A stretch of 64,000 nt of DNA from Pseudoclavibacter endophyticus (GTDB lineage Bacteria > Actinomycetota > Actinomycetes > Actinomycetales > Microbacteriaceae), in the NCBI RefSeq assembly GCF_008831085.1, contig NZ_WBJY01000003.1, forward strand, positions 1-64,000, written 5' to 3'. Positions 23,242 to 32,256 of this stretch are shown here, piece after piece (positions within the stretch are counted from its first letter, which is position 1; each line of letters starts with the position of its first letter). The position numbers were made by a program, and so were the translations under genes. Below the pieces are notes generated by a model that was given only the letters and a program-made list of their open reading frames with translations, was not told where the DNA came from and ran no database searches.

Positions 23242-24243
23242 CTACTCGCTCGGCGGTGTCCAGGCGTACTGCGCGAGGTCGTCGAGCGGCTCGGTGATCA
23301 GGCCGTACTGGATCATCAGATCCATCGTGATCTGCGCGGCGTCGAGGTTCGGCGTGCCGTCTTCGACGAAGCTCGGATGCACGATCTGCTCGGCGAGCTC
23401 GGGCGTGAGCGTCGTGAAGGTCGGCAGGATGTCGACGACGACCTGCGGGTCTTCGATCGCGAGCTCGGTCGCGCGATCCATCGCCCGCTTGAACGCGGCG
23501 ACGACGGCGGGGTTGTCGTTCGCGTAGCTCTCCGAAGTCGTCCAGTTGATGAGCGGCAGGGTGCGCTGCACGTCGTTGCACGTCGACGCGTAGAAGAGTG
23601 GCTCGAGGCCCTGGTCGGAGCCGATCGTGATGAACGGCTCCGGCACGAAGCCGGCCGCGATGCGGCCCTGGCTGACGGCCGCGGCTGCGTCGGGGAACGC
23701 GACCTCGACGAGCTCGTAGTCGCCGGGCTCGAGACCTTCGGTGGCGAGGCAGTCGCGGATCTGCAGCTCGGTCGCCGACCCGAGGGTGTTGACCGAGAGG
23801 GTCTCGCCGCGGAGGTCCTCCACCTCTTCGATCGGGCCGTCGGCCTGCACGATGAGGCCGTTGATGCCCTCCTTGTTCGAGTCGGTGCCCTCGCGCACGA
23901 CCTGGATGTCGAAACCCTGCGAGTTGGCCAGCAGCACGTTCGTCCAGGTCGCCGAGCTGAAGTCGAGGTCGCCCGAGTACAACTGCGTCATGCCGACGGC
24001 GCCACCCGCGATGATCTCGATGGTGACGTCGAGACCCTCCTCCTCGAAGTAGCCCTCCTGCTCGGCGATGTAGAGCGGCGCGTAGTCACCGGCGGGGAGG
24101 GTGCCCACCGTGATCGCGACAGGGTTGGCGGGATCGAGCGTCTGATCGGCGCCGCCACCCCCTCCGCCGGAACAACCGGCGACGAGTCCTGCGAGGGCCA
24201 CTGCGGCCGCGGCGGTCGCGAGGCGCTTCCTGGTGAACGACAT
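23242..24243 (-). CDS. ABC transporter substrate-binding lipoprotein (SsuA/NMT1-like)
   Basis: 333 residues. Signal peptide MSFTRKRLATAAAAVALAGLVAGC with lipid attachment at C24, then a Gly-rich linker. The mature part has the NMT1/SsuA pattern: VGTLPAGDYAPLYIAEQEGYFEEEGLDVTI, GAVGMTQLYSGDLDFSS, VEDLRGETLSVNTLGS. It captures the substrate outside the membrane for the two SsuC-like permeases. Ligand unknown; family members bind aromatic, sulfonate or pyrimidine compounds. First gene of the importer operon; GGGGAC site before the ATG. Confidence 0.85.
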   Translation of the reverse strand: MSFTRKRLATAAAAVALAGLVAGCSGGGGGGADQTLDPANPVAITVGTLPAGDYAPLYIAEQEGYFEEEGLDVTIEIIAGGAVGMTQLYSGDLDFSSATWTNVLLANSQGFDIQVVREGTDSNKEGINGLIVQADGPIEEVEDLRGETLSVNTLGSATELQIRDCLATEGLEPGDYELVEVAFPDAAAAVSQGRIAAGFVPEPFITIGSDQGLEPLFYASTCNDVQRTLPLINWTTSESYANDNPAVVAAFKRAMDRATELAIEDPQVVVDILPTFTTLTPELAEQIVHPSFVEDGTPNLDAAQITMDLMIQYGLITEPLDDLAQYAWTPPSE

Positions 24244-24334
24244 GATGTCCCCAAACTCTGCATTGAGATGGTGTCGGCGCCACTTCGTCGAGGCACCGTG
24301 GTGCGAGCGTAACCGTGCGGCCGCGCTCGGGATA

Positions 24335-24347
24335 TCAGGCTACCTGA
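24335..24347. promoter_or_regulatory. palindrome TCAGGCTACCTGA, operator candidate
   Basis: TCAGG-CTA-CCTGA, a perfect 5-3-5 dyad in the 164-nt region before the importer operon (start 24243). Confidence 0.35.
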
Positions 24348-24407
24348 ATTTGGGGTGGGCGGAAGCCCGTGACGACATCGTGACCGGAATACCCGATACG
24401 TCCGGCC

Positions 24408-26060
24408 TCAGTGGCCGCGCGCCATCATCCAGGACTTGGCGCCCGTGATCTTCGCGTCGAGCACGATCGGACGGTCGCGCGGGCCGGCGAGCCACGCGTG
24501 CAACGGGCCGAGATCGTCAAGGCTGCGCACGGTCGCGCCCTCGCATCCGTATCCGCGCGCGATGGCGGCGATGTCGGTGTCGGGAAAGCGCACGATGCCG
24601 TGCCGGTCGGTTTGGTCTGCGAAGAGGTGCACCTCGGCGCCGTACGCGGCGTCATTGAACACGACGATCACCATGCCGAGCCCGAGCCGCACGGCGGTTT
24701 CGAGTTCGACGCCGGTCATGAGGAGCGACCCGTCGCCCGTGCCGAGCACCGGCAGTCGGTCCGGCTGCGCGATCGCCGCGCCGATCGCGCTTGCGAGCCC
24801 GAGGCCGATCGATTGGAACGCGAACGGCAGGCAATAGCCGTGCTCGTCCGGCACGCGCAGGTGCGCGCCCGCGAAGCAGTTGACGTTGCCGCCGTCGGTC
24901 GCCACGACCCGTTCGAGCGGCAGCAGGCGGTCGACCTCGTTGATGAGCTCGACCGGGTCGATGAAGCCGACAGTCCGCTCGGGGGTGTGGGGCTGCTCGC
25001 TCCAGTACCTCGCGGCGCGTACGCGCTTTCCGGTTTCGGCGGTGCGGTAGCGCGGATGCTCGGAGGTCGCGAAGGCGCCGCGGTCGCGCAGCCCGCTCGT
25101 CATGGCCTCGGCGACCGCGGCAGCGTCGCCGAGCACCGCGAGGTCGACGGGGCGGTGCAGGCCGAATGCCTCGGGGCGATCATCGACTTGCACGACGGTT
25201 GCCCGCGAGACGAGATCGCCACCACGGGTGGTCCAGGTGGTGAGCGCGGCGCCGAAGACCACGATGACGTCGGCGTCGCGGATGAGGTCGGCCGCCGGCT
25301 CGGTCGAGAATCCGCCCATGATGTCGAGCGCCCAGTCGTCGTCCACGAACAGGCCGCGCGCCGTGGCCGACGTCGTGAGCAGCGCACCTGCGGCCTCGGC
25401 GAGGGCGCGCAGCTGGGGGCCGGCCGCACGGCCACCGCGGCCGGCGACGATGAGCGGTCGCTGCGCGCCCGCCAGCAGTTCCACGGCAGCCTCGACCGAC
25501 TCCGGCGCGAGCCGGGGACGGGGCGCCGCCTCGGGAATGGCGACCTCGTCGGCGGGAGCCGTGAGCTCCTGCACGTCGACGGGCAGCGACAGCACGACGG
25601 TCGCGCGCTCGTGGAGCGCCACGCGGTAGGCGCGCGCCGTCGTCCGCACGGCATCCTCGGCACGGTCGACCCGCATCGGGATCGCGCCGAGCGCCGCGGC
25701 TGACGCGTCCTGGTCGATGTCGAAGTTCGAGATCCGGTCGCCGATCGCGGTGTCGCCCGTGAGCACCACCATGGGCGTGTGGCTCTTGGCCGCCTCGGCG
25801 ATGCCGGTGAGCGCGTTCGTCAGGCCGCACCCCTGGTGCAGGCTGAGCACCGAGACGGTGTCGCTCATCCGCGCGTAGGCGTCGGCCATGCACGCGGCGC
25901 CCATCTCGTGCCGGGCGGCGGTGAACGGGACGCCGTTCTCGACGAGCGCGTTCGTGACGGTGAAATTCCCGCTGCCCACCACGCCGAAGGCGTGTTGCAC
26001 GCCGAGCGTGGCGAGCGTGCGGCCGATGGCATCGGCGACGGTAGTGCGGGGCGTGGACAT
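24408..26060 (-). CDS. thiamine diphosphate-dependent 2-oxo acid decarboxylase-like enzyme
   Basis: 550 residues, three-domain ThDP fold: N-terminal Pyr domain (LATLGVQHAFGVVGSGNFTVTNAL, then HEMGAACMADAYAR with the conserved Glu), a central domain, and a C-terminal PP domain with GDG at 442-444 and FND about 26 residues later. Benzoylformate decarboxylase, acetolactate synthase and related decarboxylases share this layout; residue-level assignment to one is not possible by eye. AGGAGG precedes the ATG. It is third in an operon after a 2-hydroxyacid dehydrogenase pair, which favours a decarboxylase acting on the 2-oxo acid they produce. Confidence 0.75.
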   Translation of the reverse strand: MSTPRTTVADAIGRTLATLGVQHAFGVVGSGNFTVTNALVENGVPFTAARHEMGAACMADAYARMSDTVSVLSLHQGCGLTNALTGIAEAAKSHTPMVVLTGDTAIGDRISNFDIDQDASAAALGAIPMRVDRAEDAVRTTARAYRVALHERATVVLSLPVDVQELTAPADEVAIPEAAPRPRLAPESVEAAVELLAGAQRPLIVAGRGGRAAGPQLRALAEAAGALLTTSATARGLFVDDDWALDIMGGFSTEPAADLIRDADVIVVFGAALTTWTTRGGDLVSRATVVQVDDRPEAFGLHRPVDLAVLGDAAAVAEAMTSGLRDRGAFATSEHPRYRTAETGKRVRAARYWSEQPHTPERTVGFIDPVELINEVDRLLPLERVVATDGGNVNCFAGAHLRVPDEHGYCLPFAFQSIGLGLASAIGAAIAQPDRLPVLGTGDGSLLMTGVELETAVRLGLGMVIVVFNDAAYGAEVHLFADQTDRHGIVRFPDTDIAAIARGYGCEGATVRSLDDLGPLHAWLAGPRDRPIVLDAKITGAKSWMMARGH

Positions 26061-26173
26061 GTGGCCTCCTGTGGCGGTGGTCTGCGGTGACGCGGTCTGG
26101 GTCGGCGTGGTCGGCGTCGACGGCGGGCGGGACGCGGCGACGATGCCGCGGGTGTGTTTGGTTGTGGGACGGG

Positions 26174-27535
26174 TCAGTTCGCGATCATGCCGGGCTCGAG
26201 CTCGGCGACGCGGGCGGCGCCGAGCAGGGCCATCGTGCGAGTCAGGCCGGATGTCAGGAGCTCGGCGGCGCGATCGACGCCCGCCTGTCCTCCCGCCATG
26301 AGCCCGTACATTGCGGGGCGTCCGACGAGCACGGCGTCGGCGCCCAGCGCGAGCGCGGCCGCGACGTGGGCGCCACTGCGGATGCCCCCGTCGACGAGCA
26401 CGAGGGTGTCGTCGCCGGCTGCCTCGCGCACGCGCGGCAACGCATGGGCGGTCGCCACGGCCTGCTCGAGCTGGCGACCCCCGTGATTCGACACGACGAG
26501 GCCGTCGACGCCGGCGTCGACGAGCCGGCGGGCGTCGCGGGAGTCGAGCACGCCCTTGACGAGCAGCGGACCGGGCCAGACCTCGCGCAGCCACTCGAGT
26601 TCGGCGAAGGTCGCGGAAGGGTCGAGGGTGCGGTCGGTCTGGGTCACGAAGTCGCCTCCGCCCGTCTCGGTCAGGGCGTAGCGGATGGGCTCGTGCGTCA
26701 GGGTGCGCCACGCCCACGCCGGCTTCGCCGCGACGCGGAGCGCGGAGCGCAGCGGCATGCTCGGCGGGAAACCGAGGCCGTTGCGCACGTCCCGGAGCCG
26801 GTTTCCGGCGACGGGCACGTCGAGCGTGAGCATGAGGGCGCGGAACCCCGCGTCGGCGGCGCGTCGCACGACCGCCCGCGAGGCGTCGCGGTCACGCCAC
26901 AGGTAGAGCTGCATCCAGCGGTCGGCCTCGGGAACCTGGCGCGCGAGCTGTTCCGGCGAGACCGACGCCATCGTCGACAGCACGGTGGGCAGGCCGTACC
27001 GGGCGGCGGCGCGCGCGAGCCCGATCTCGCCGAGCGGATGCGCGGCTCGTGCGAGCCCGATCGGCGCGAAGACGATGGGTGCGGCGACGCGGCGGCCGAG
27101 CAGCGTCGTCGACGTATCGATCGTCGAGACGTCGCGCAGGACTCGGGGCACCAGCTGCAGCGCGTCGAAGGCGGCGCGGTTGCGGTGCACGGCGCCCTCG
27201 TCGCCGGCGCCTCCGTCGACGAAGTCGAAGATCGGGCGCGGTGTGGCCGCGCGTGCCCGCGCGCGGAGGTCGTCGATGTCGTGCGCCCGCGCCATCCGCT
27301 CGGCGGGCGTGCGCCCGACCCGCTCGAACCGGACCATCGAGAGCGCCTCGCGCACCGACGGCACGCGGCGGCGGCCGAGTTGCGAGCGGTCGACCTGCAG
27401 CGCGGACGACGCGTCCTCCGGGGCGGCGGCCGGGCCGCTCAGCGACGGCGGGGTGTCGTGCCCGCCACCCGCTTCGGTGCCTGGGGCATCGGCTGACGCC
27501 GGTGCCCCGGTACCTGCGGCATCCATCGTCGTCAT
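26174..27535 (-). CDS. FMN-dependent alpha-hydroxyacid dehydrogenase/oxidase (mandelate/lactate/glycolate type)
   Basis: 453 residues. After a low-complexity N-terminus (about 1-65) comes the FMN TIM barrel: PIFDFVDGGAGDE, APIGLARAAHPLGEIGLARAAARYGLPTVLSTMAS region, RWMQLYLWRDRD, LLVKGVLDSRDA, then VVSNHGGRQLE with the catalytic His at 351 followed by Arg, and VDGGIRSGAHVAAALALGADAVLVGRP. This family oxidises 2-hydroxy acids such as (S)-mandelate, L-lactate or glycolate to 2-oxo acids. It starts 1 nt behind the upstream dehydrogenase stop and precedes the ThDP decarboxylase, the order seen in mandelate pathways. Confidence 0.8.
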   Translation of the reverse strand: MTTMDAAGTGAPASADAPGTEAGGGHDTPPSLSGPAAAPEDASSALQVDRSQLGRRRVPSVREALSMVRFERVGRTPAERMARAHDIDDLRARARAATPRPIFDFVDGGAGDEGAVHRNRAAFDALQLVPRVLRDVSTIDTSTTLLGRRVAAPIVFAPIGLARAAHPLGEIGLARAAARYGLPTVLSTMASVSPEQLARQVPEADRWMQLYLWRDRDASRAVVRRAADAGFRALMLTLDVPVAGNRLRDVRNGLGFPPSMPLRSALRVAAKPAWAWRTLTHEPIRYALTETGGGDFVTQTDRTLDPSATFAELEWLREVWPGPLLVKGVLDSRDARRLVDAGVDGLVVSNHGGRQLEQAVATAHALPRVREAAGDDTLVLVDGGIRSGAHVAAALALGADAVLVGRPAMYGLMAGGQAGVDRAAELLTSGLTRTMALLGAARVAELEPGMIAN

Positions 27536-27536
27536 G

Positions 27537-28511
27537 TCAGGTCCGCGGCGTTTCGACGAGGCGCACGAGGTTCGCAAGCGTGCGCGTGACGGGTACGTCG
27601 ACGCCGACTGCCTCGGCGCGCTCGATGACCGCGCCGGCGATCGCCTCGATCTCGGTCGGGCGGCCCGCCGCCACGTCCTGCAGCATCGAGGGCTCGTGGT
27701 GGCGGTGCTGAACGAGCGCGTCGATGACGGTGACGTGGATGCGCGGGGCGTCGACGGCGATGCCGGTCGCCATGGCCGTGGCGGCCACCTCATCGACGAT
27801 TGCGGCGGCGATCGCCCGCCCCGGCTCGTTGTCCATCCCGCCGTTGGTGCGGCCGGTGACGGCGGCGATCGTGTTGAGCGCGGCGTTGAAGGCGACCTTC
27901 TCCCACACGGCGACGTCGACGTCGGCGGTCGTGGCGAGCTCGGCGTCGAAGCCGGCGCCCGAGAGCAGCGCCACCGCCGATGCGGCGGCATCGTCGCTCA
28001 CCGGCGACGCCTGGAACGGGCCGAGAACGACGTGCGCCGAGCCGTGGGTGCGCACCTCGGTGACGCCGGCGAGGTCCGCAGGCAGGGCTGCCATGCCCTT
28101 GAGAATCTGCGTCGGCGGGAAGGCGGTCGCGATCGACTCGGCGTTGCCGAGCCCGTTCTGCAGCGTGAGCACGGTCGTGCCGCATGCCGCGAGGTGCGCG
28201 ATCGATGCCGCGGCGGCGCGCGTGTGCATGCTCTTCGTGAAGACGATGGCGAGCTGCACGCCGGGTCCCAGCTGGTCCGCCGAGGCCGTTCCGACCGCGA
28301 CTGTGCGCGTCCCGGCGTCATCGGTGAGGGCGATGCCGTGCCCGGCGATCGCGTCGAGGCGCCGGCGGTCGATGTCGACGAGGGTGACGCCGATGCCCTG
28401 CTCGGCGATGCGTGCCGCGAAGAGGGTGCCCATGGCGCCCGCGCCGATGACGGCGATGTGTTGCGGCAGGGCTGCCGCGGGGTTGCGGTCGGCCGTCTTC
28501 TTTTTCGTCAT
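27537..28511 (-). CDS. ketopantoate-reductase-family (ApbA/PanE) dehydrogenase
   Basis: 324 residues from ATG 28511 (GAGG site 5 nt upstream; an in-frame ATG at 28547 would add 12). Rossmann nucleotide site IAVIGAGAMGTLFAARIAEQG, then TKSMHTRAA, TLQNGLGN and the helical C-domain with VWEKVAFNAALNTIAAVTGRTNG, all family hallmarks. PanE proper makes pantoate, but D-mandelate dehydrogenases also belong to this family. First in an operon with an FMN hydroxyacid dehydrogenase and a ThDP decarboxylase, so a D-2-hydroxyacid (for example D-mandelate-type) substrate is more likely than ketopantoate. That is inference. Confidence 0.75.
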   Translation of the reverse strand: MTKKKTADRNPAAALPQHIAVIGAGAMGTLFAARIAEQGIGVTLVDIDRRRLDAIAGHGIALTDDAGTRTVAVGTASADQLGPGVQLAIVFTKSMHTRAAAASIAHLAACGTTVLTLQNGLGNAESIATAFPPTQILKGMAALPADLAGVTEVRTHGSAHVVLGPFQASPVSDDAAASAVALLSGAGFDAELATTADVDVAVWEKVAFNAALNTIAAVTGRTNGGMDNEPGRAIAAAIVDEVAATAMATGIAVDAPRIHVTVIDALVQHRHHEPSMLQDVAAGRPTEIEAIAGAVIERAEAVGVDVPVTRTLANLVRLVETPRT

Positions 28512-28579
28512 CCCATCCTCGGTCGCCCAGGCACTGTGCTTCGTCATAGGTCGTGCACTCGGAGCGTACGGTCGACCGG

Positions 28580-28592
28580 TTGGTCAGTCCAA
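28580..28592. promoter_or_regulatory. operator candidate TTGGTCAGTCCAA
   Basis: 13-bp dyad with one mismatch, in the divergent region between the hydroxyacid operon and the plus-strand MFS gene. The shape TTGGTC-n-G(A/T)CCAA resembles FadR/VanR-type GntR operators and shares its half-site with the palindrome at 20420. Confidence 0.45.
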
Positions 28593-28660
28593 TCCGTTTT
28601 CGGCATCCGGATGACTCGCGGGATGGCGCATCGGTGCGTCGACGAACGGCGCCCAGTCCT

Positions 28661-29932
28661 ATGCTGGCCGTCGTGCCGCCGACCAACCGCCCTACCTGGC
28701 CCGTCCTCGCGCTCGTGACCGCGGGCATGGGCGCCGGGCCGCTGCTGAACTTCGGCCTCGCGAGCACGAGCTCCCTCGTGATCGCGACGTTCGGGCTGAC
28801 CACGGCGCAGTTCGGGCTCATTCTCACGGTCGTGTTCGCCTCGGCTGCAGTTGTCAGCCTCGCTCTCGGCTGGCTCGCCGACCGTCTTGCGCCGCCCGCC
28901 CAGTGGGGCATCCTCTTCGGTGGCGCCGCAATCGCGCTCGGGCTCGCGGGGCTCGCGCCGACCTACGGGTTCCTGCTCGCGACGGCCGTGTTCTCCGGGG
29001 TCTCGCAGGCGATGTCCAACCCGACCACGAATCGGGCCGTGACGGCGCTCGCTCCGCCGGCGAAACGCATCGGCTGGATCGGCGTGAAGCAGTCCGGGGT
29101 GCAGGTTGGCCAGCTGTTCGCGGGGCTGGCCTTCCCCGGCCTCGCTCTCTGGCTGGGCTGGACCGGCGCCGCCCTCGCGGTCTCGGCGCTCTGCATCGCC
29201 ATGCTGGTCGCCGCGCTCACGGTGATTCCCGACTGGACGAAGGGGACATCCGGCGTGACCGAGACGTCCCCGACACCGACGGCCAACGACGTCCCGGGAA
29301 CGGAACCGGCGACATCGACCGTCGCCCCATCGCCCCGTATGGTGTGGCTCATCGTCGGGATGCTCGCGGCCCTGTCGTTCCTGTCGGCGTTCGGCCTCAT
29401 GTCGACGAACAGCTACCTGTCGCTGTTCGCCGTGCAGCAGTTCGACTATCCGCTCGTACTCGGGGGGCTGCTCGTCGCGATGGGCGGGCTGATCGGCGTC
29501 GCGAGCCGCATCTGGTGGGCGCAGGCGCTTGTGCGGGGCGCCGGTGCGGGTCCCCTGCTCGTCATCATGTCGCTTGGTTCCATCGCCGCGGCAGTCTGCT
29601 TCACCGTCAGCGCGCTCGCGCACGTCGACGCGCTCATCTGGCTCGGGGTCGCGCTGCACGGCATCTCCGTGCTGGGCGCGAACGTCGTCATCAACGCGTC
29701 GGTCATCAAGGTCGCGGGCCGGCGTCGCCTCGGCCTCGCGACGGGCGTCACATCCACGGGACTCTACGCGGGCTTCGCGACGGGGCCGGTCCTGGCCGGT
29801 GCGGTCATCGATTCGGATGTGGGGTTCACCGGCGGCTGGGCCGTCATCGGCGCCGCCTACGTCGTGTGCCTTGGCGTCGCTCTCGTCTTCTCTCGAATGA
29901 CGCGGCACCTGCGTCCGCCCCGCCGCCGCTGA
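28661..29932 (+). CDS. MFS transporter
   Basis: 423 residues, about 12 spans with a polar central loop (TKGTSGVTETSPTPTANDVPG...). First half: LGWLADRLAPPAQWG (loop 2-3 motif) and AMSNPTTNRAVTALAPPAKRIGWIGVKQSGVQVG, typical of the nitrate/cyanate/organic-acid MFS branch. Divergently transcribed from the hydroxyacid operon with a shared candidate operator, so it probably carries the same substrate. A GTG at 28673, 7 nt after TATGCT (28660-28665), is an alternative leaderless start four codons downstream. Confidence 0.8.
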   Translation: MLAVVPPTNRPTWPVLALVTAGMGAGPLLNFGLASTSSLVIATFGLTTAQFGLILTVVFASAAVVSLALGWLADRLAPPAQWGILFGGAAIALGLAGLAPTYGFLLATAVFSGVSQAMSNPTTNRAVTALAPPAKRIGWIGVKQSGVQVGQLFAGLAFPGLALWLGWTGAALAVSALCIAMLVAALTVIPDWTKGTSGVTETSPTPTANDVPGTEPATSTVAPSPRMVWLIVGMLAALSFLSAFGLMSTNSYLSLFAVQQFDYPLVLGGLLVAMGGLIGVASRIWWAQALVRGAGAGPLLVIMSLGSIAAAVCFTVSALAHVDALIWLGVALHGISVLGANVVINASVIKVAGRRRLGLATGVTSTGLYAGFATGPVLAGAVIDSDVGFTGGWAVIGAAYVVCLGVALVFSRMTRHLRPPRRR

Positions 29933-29989
29933 GTCTCGTGGCGCGCTGCTGCGGGGCGTGGCGCCGCTGCGGGGTGTGGCCCCGCGAGG

Positions 29990-30943
29990 CTACCTCGCGA
30001 TCGCGACCGGCTTCTCGAGCCGGCCGAGCTTCTCGGGATTGCGCATGATTCGAACCGTTCGGATGCCCCCGTCCCCGGTTTCGAGGAACAGCACGAGAGA
30101 GACCGCCCCGTCCTCGCGCACGAGGAGCGCGTGCTCGCCGTTGACAGGCACCAGGTCGATCGAGATGTCCGGATGCTGCGTCGCCAGTCCCAGCAGGAAA
30201 CGGGCGATGTTCTCGGCGCCGAGTACGGGACGACGCGCCGACGAGACCTTGCCGCCGCCGTCGCTCACGAGCACGCTGTCGCCCGTCAACAGCGCGGTCG
30301 TCGCTGCCAGGTCTCCCGCCCGGATCGCGCTCGTGAACGCGTGCCAGACCTCCGGCGTCGCACCCGCGCGGCGGTGGGGGCGCCCCTCCCGGAGGCGGTC
30401 GCGGGCGCGATGGGCGAGCTGGCGCACCGACGCCTCGCTCCGCTCGAGCGCCTCACCTGCCTCGGCCGCGGTGCTACCGAAGACCTCCGTGAGGACGAAC
30501 GCCGCCCGCTCCTCGGGCGACAGCGTTTCGAGCACCGCGAGCGTCGCTTGCGACACCGACTCGGCGAGCACGACATCGTCGAGCACGTCGGGAGACACCG
30601 CGATCGGCTCTGGAAGCCACGGCCCCACATAGTCCTCGCGCCGTCGCGCCTGCGCCCGCATCGCGTTGAGCGCCACGCGCGTCGCGATGCGGCACAGGAG
30701 CGCGCGCTCGTGCTCGACGGGACCCGTCACCCGCTGACGCCGTAGCCACGTCTCCTGCACGACATCGTCCGCATCCGCCGCCGAGCCGAGCAGTTCGTAG
30801 ACGAGGGTGAAGAGCACCGACCGGTGCCGTTCGAATTCGCGAGCGGCGGCATCCGCGCCCGAAGGGACGATCGCGCCCGACGTCTCACGCGCCCCCGCCC
30901 CATTGCCCGCGTCGTTGTGCGCGCGGGAGGTTCCGTCGTTCAC
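29990..30943 (-). CDS. ECF41-group RNA polymerase sigma factor
   Basis: 317 residues. Sigma region 2 (FERHRSVLFTLVYELLGSAADADDVVQETWLR) and region 4 (TLSPEERAAFVLTEVFGSTAAEAGEALERSEASVRQLAHRAR) are followed by a SnoaL-like C-terminal domain. The three ECF41 marks are present: WLPEP in the linker, DGGGK, and NPEKL (usual NPDKL) near residue 302. In this group the C-terminal domain replaces an anti-sigma factor. It overlaps the upstream oxidoreductase by 4 nt; ECF41 genes typically pair with a carboxymuconolactone decarboxylase, oxidoreductase or epimerase gene, their usual target. Confidence 0.85.
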   Translation of the reverse strand: MNDGTSRAHNDAGNGAGARETSGAIVPSGADAAAREFERHRSVLFTLVYELLGSAADADDVVQETWLRRQRVTGPVEHERALLCRIATRVALNAMRAQARRREDYVGPWLPEPIAVSPDVLDDVVLAESVSQATLAVLETLSPEERAAFVLTEVFGSTAAEAGEALERSEASVRQLAHRARDRLREGRPHRRAGATPEVWHAFTSAIRAGDLAATTALLTGDSVLVSDGGGKVSSARRPVLGAENIARFLLGLATQHPDISIDLVPVNGEHALLVREDGAVSLVLFLETGDGGIRTVRIMRNPEKLGRLEKPVAIAR

Positions 30944-32256
30944 GCCGGCCCCGGTGTGCCGCGATACCAGCCGCTTCGGGCCGCCTCGCCCCGCAGCCAG
31001 AATGTCGTGCGATTCATGATCTGATCCTTCACGAGGCGCCCTGTGCGTCCACCGACGATCAGCCCGATCGAGCGGTCGTCCGCTCGCGCGACGTCGAGCA
31101 GACCGTACTCGCGCCCGAGCGAGAGACAGCGGCCGAGGAACCCGACGCGGACATCCCGCGCGACCCCGCCCTCCTGCTCGGCGATCACCGTGCTCGCCGC
31201 GCCGGCTCCGAGCGGCAGGGCCGCCGCGCAGCTCGCACGCACGTGCGAGGCGGGGCTGGATGCGCAGTCGCCGGCGGCGAGGATGCGCGGGTCATCGGGC
31301 GATCGGAGTGCAGCATCCACGACGATACGACCGTCGCCGGCCATCGCGACGGGCGGTTCGATCGGCACGGTGACCGGCCGGAATCCGCCTGCCCAGATCA
31401 TCAGCGCGCCGGGGGCCGGACCGGCGCCCGGGGTGCTCGTCGCACGGTCGACCAGGTGGACGCCGAGTCTGGTGAGCCGCGCACGTGCGTGCTGTCGGGC
31501 CCGGGCCCCGAGGGTGCCGCCCACGATGCGGGTGTCGATGAGCTCGACGCTGCGGCCGGCGCGGGGCACGCCGAGGCGGGCGGAGGACGGTTTCCGCGGC
31601 GCGCTCGCGAGCTCCGCGGCCACTTCAATGCCCGTGAGCCCGCCACCGATGACCCGGATGCTCGGGGTGTCCGACGTGTCCGTCGCCTCGAGGGCCTGCC
31701 GCAGCGGCGCGAGATGTTCGCGTGTCGAGAGGGGCAGCGTTCCCGCGGGCCCGGCGGCGGAGCTGCCGGTCGCGATGACGACGCGATCGAACGGCAGCGT
31801 CCGGTCGTCGTCGAGACGCACGACGGCCGCGTCCCGGTCGACCAGCGTTGCGCGCCCGACGACGAGCTCGACGTGCTCGTTGAGGAGCTCATGCAGCGGG
31901 ATCGACGCGTCGCCGCCCGCCGTGAGGGCCTCGTGCAGGCGAATGCGCTCGGTGAACACGTCGACGGGGTTCACGAGCGCGACGCGAATCGGCGCGGCGG
32001 ATCGGGTCCGGTGCCCCGCGAGCCGGTTCGCCGCCATGACGCCGGCATAGCCGGCGCCGATGACGACCACGCGCAGTGTCTCGGCCGCGCGGGGAGTCCG
32101 GGCCGATGCCGTCGTGGCCGCCTGGGGCGGGATCGCGCGCGGGGGGTGCGGTACCTGCACTCGCTGCGTTGACCGGGGACGGGGGCCGGTCGCCGGGGTG
32201 TCGTGGTCAGTCGCCGGAAGCCGGTGGAGTCGGTCATCGTTCGTTCGCATGCTCAT
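30940..32256 (-). CDS. FAD-dependent pyridine-nucleotide oxidoreductase (NDH-2-like), ECF41 partner
   Basis: 438 residues. A polar, disordered N-terminus (about 60 residues) precedes the FAD site VVVIGAGYAGVMAANRLAG, the second nucleotide site (IRVIGGGLTGIEVAAELA) and the FAD-ribityl site ILAAGDCAS. The type matches the oxidoreductases that accompany ECF41 sigma factors. The sigma gene overlaps its end (ATGA), so both are on one message. Possible ECF41 promoter just upstream. An alternative start is the ATG at 32250. Confidence 0.8.
   Translation of the reverse strand: MSMRTNDDRLHRLPATDHDTPATGPRPRSTQRVQVPHPPRAIPPQAATTASARTPRAAETLRVVVIGAGYAGVMAANRLAGHRTRSAAPIRVALVNPVDVFTERIRLHEALTAGGDASIPLHELLNEHVELVVGRATLVDRDAAVVRLDDDRTLPFDRVVIATGSSAAGPAGTLPLSTREHLAPLRQALEATDTSDTPSIRVIGGGLTGIEVAAELASAPRKPSSARLGVPRAGRSVELIDTRIVGGTLGARARQHARARLTRLGVHLVDRATSTPGAGPAPGALMIWAGGFRPVTVPIEPPVAMAGDGRIVVDAALRSPDDPRILAAGDCASSPASHVRASCAAALPLGAGAASTVIAEQEGGVARDVRVGFLGRCLSLGREYGLLDVARADDRSIGLIVGGRTGRLVKDQIMNRTTFWLRGEAARSGWYRGTPGPA

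Noticed and set aside
21429..23297. 622-codon plus-strand frame across the two permease genes
   Set aside because: Glu/Arg/Asp-rich low-complexity shadow of the minus-strand permeases, which have clear family motifs.
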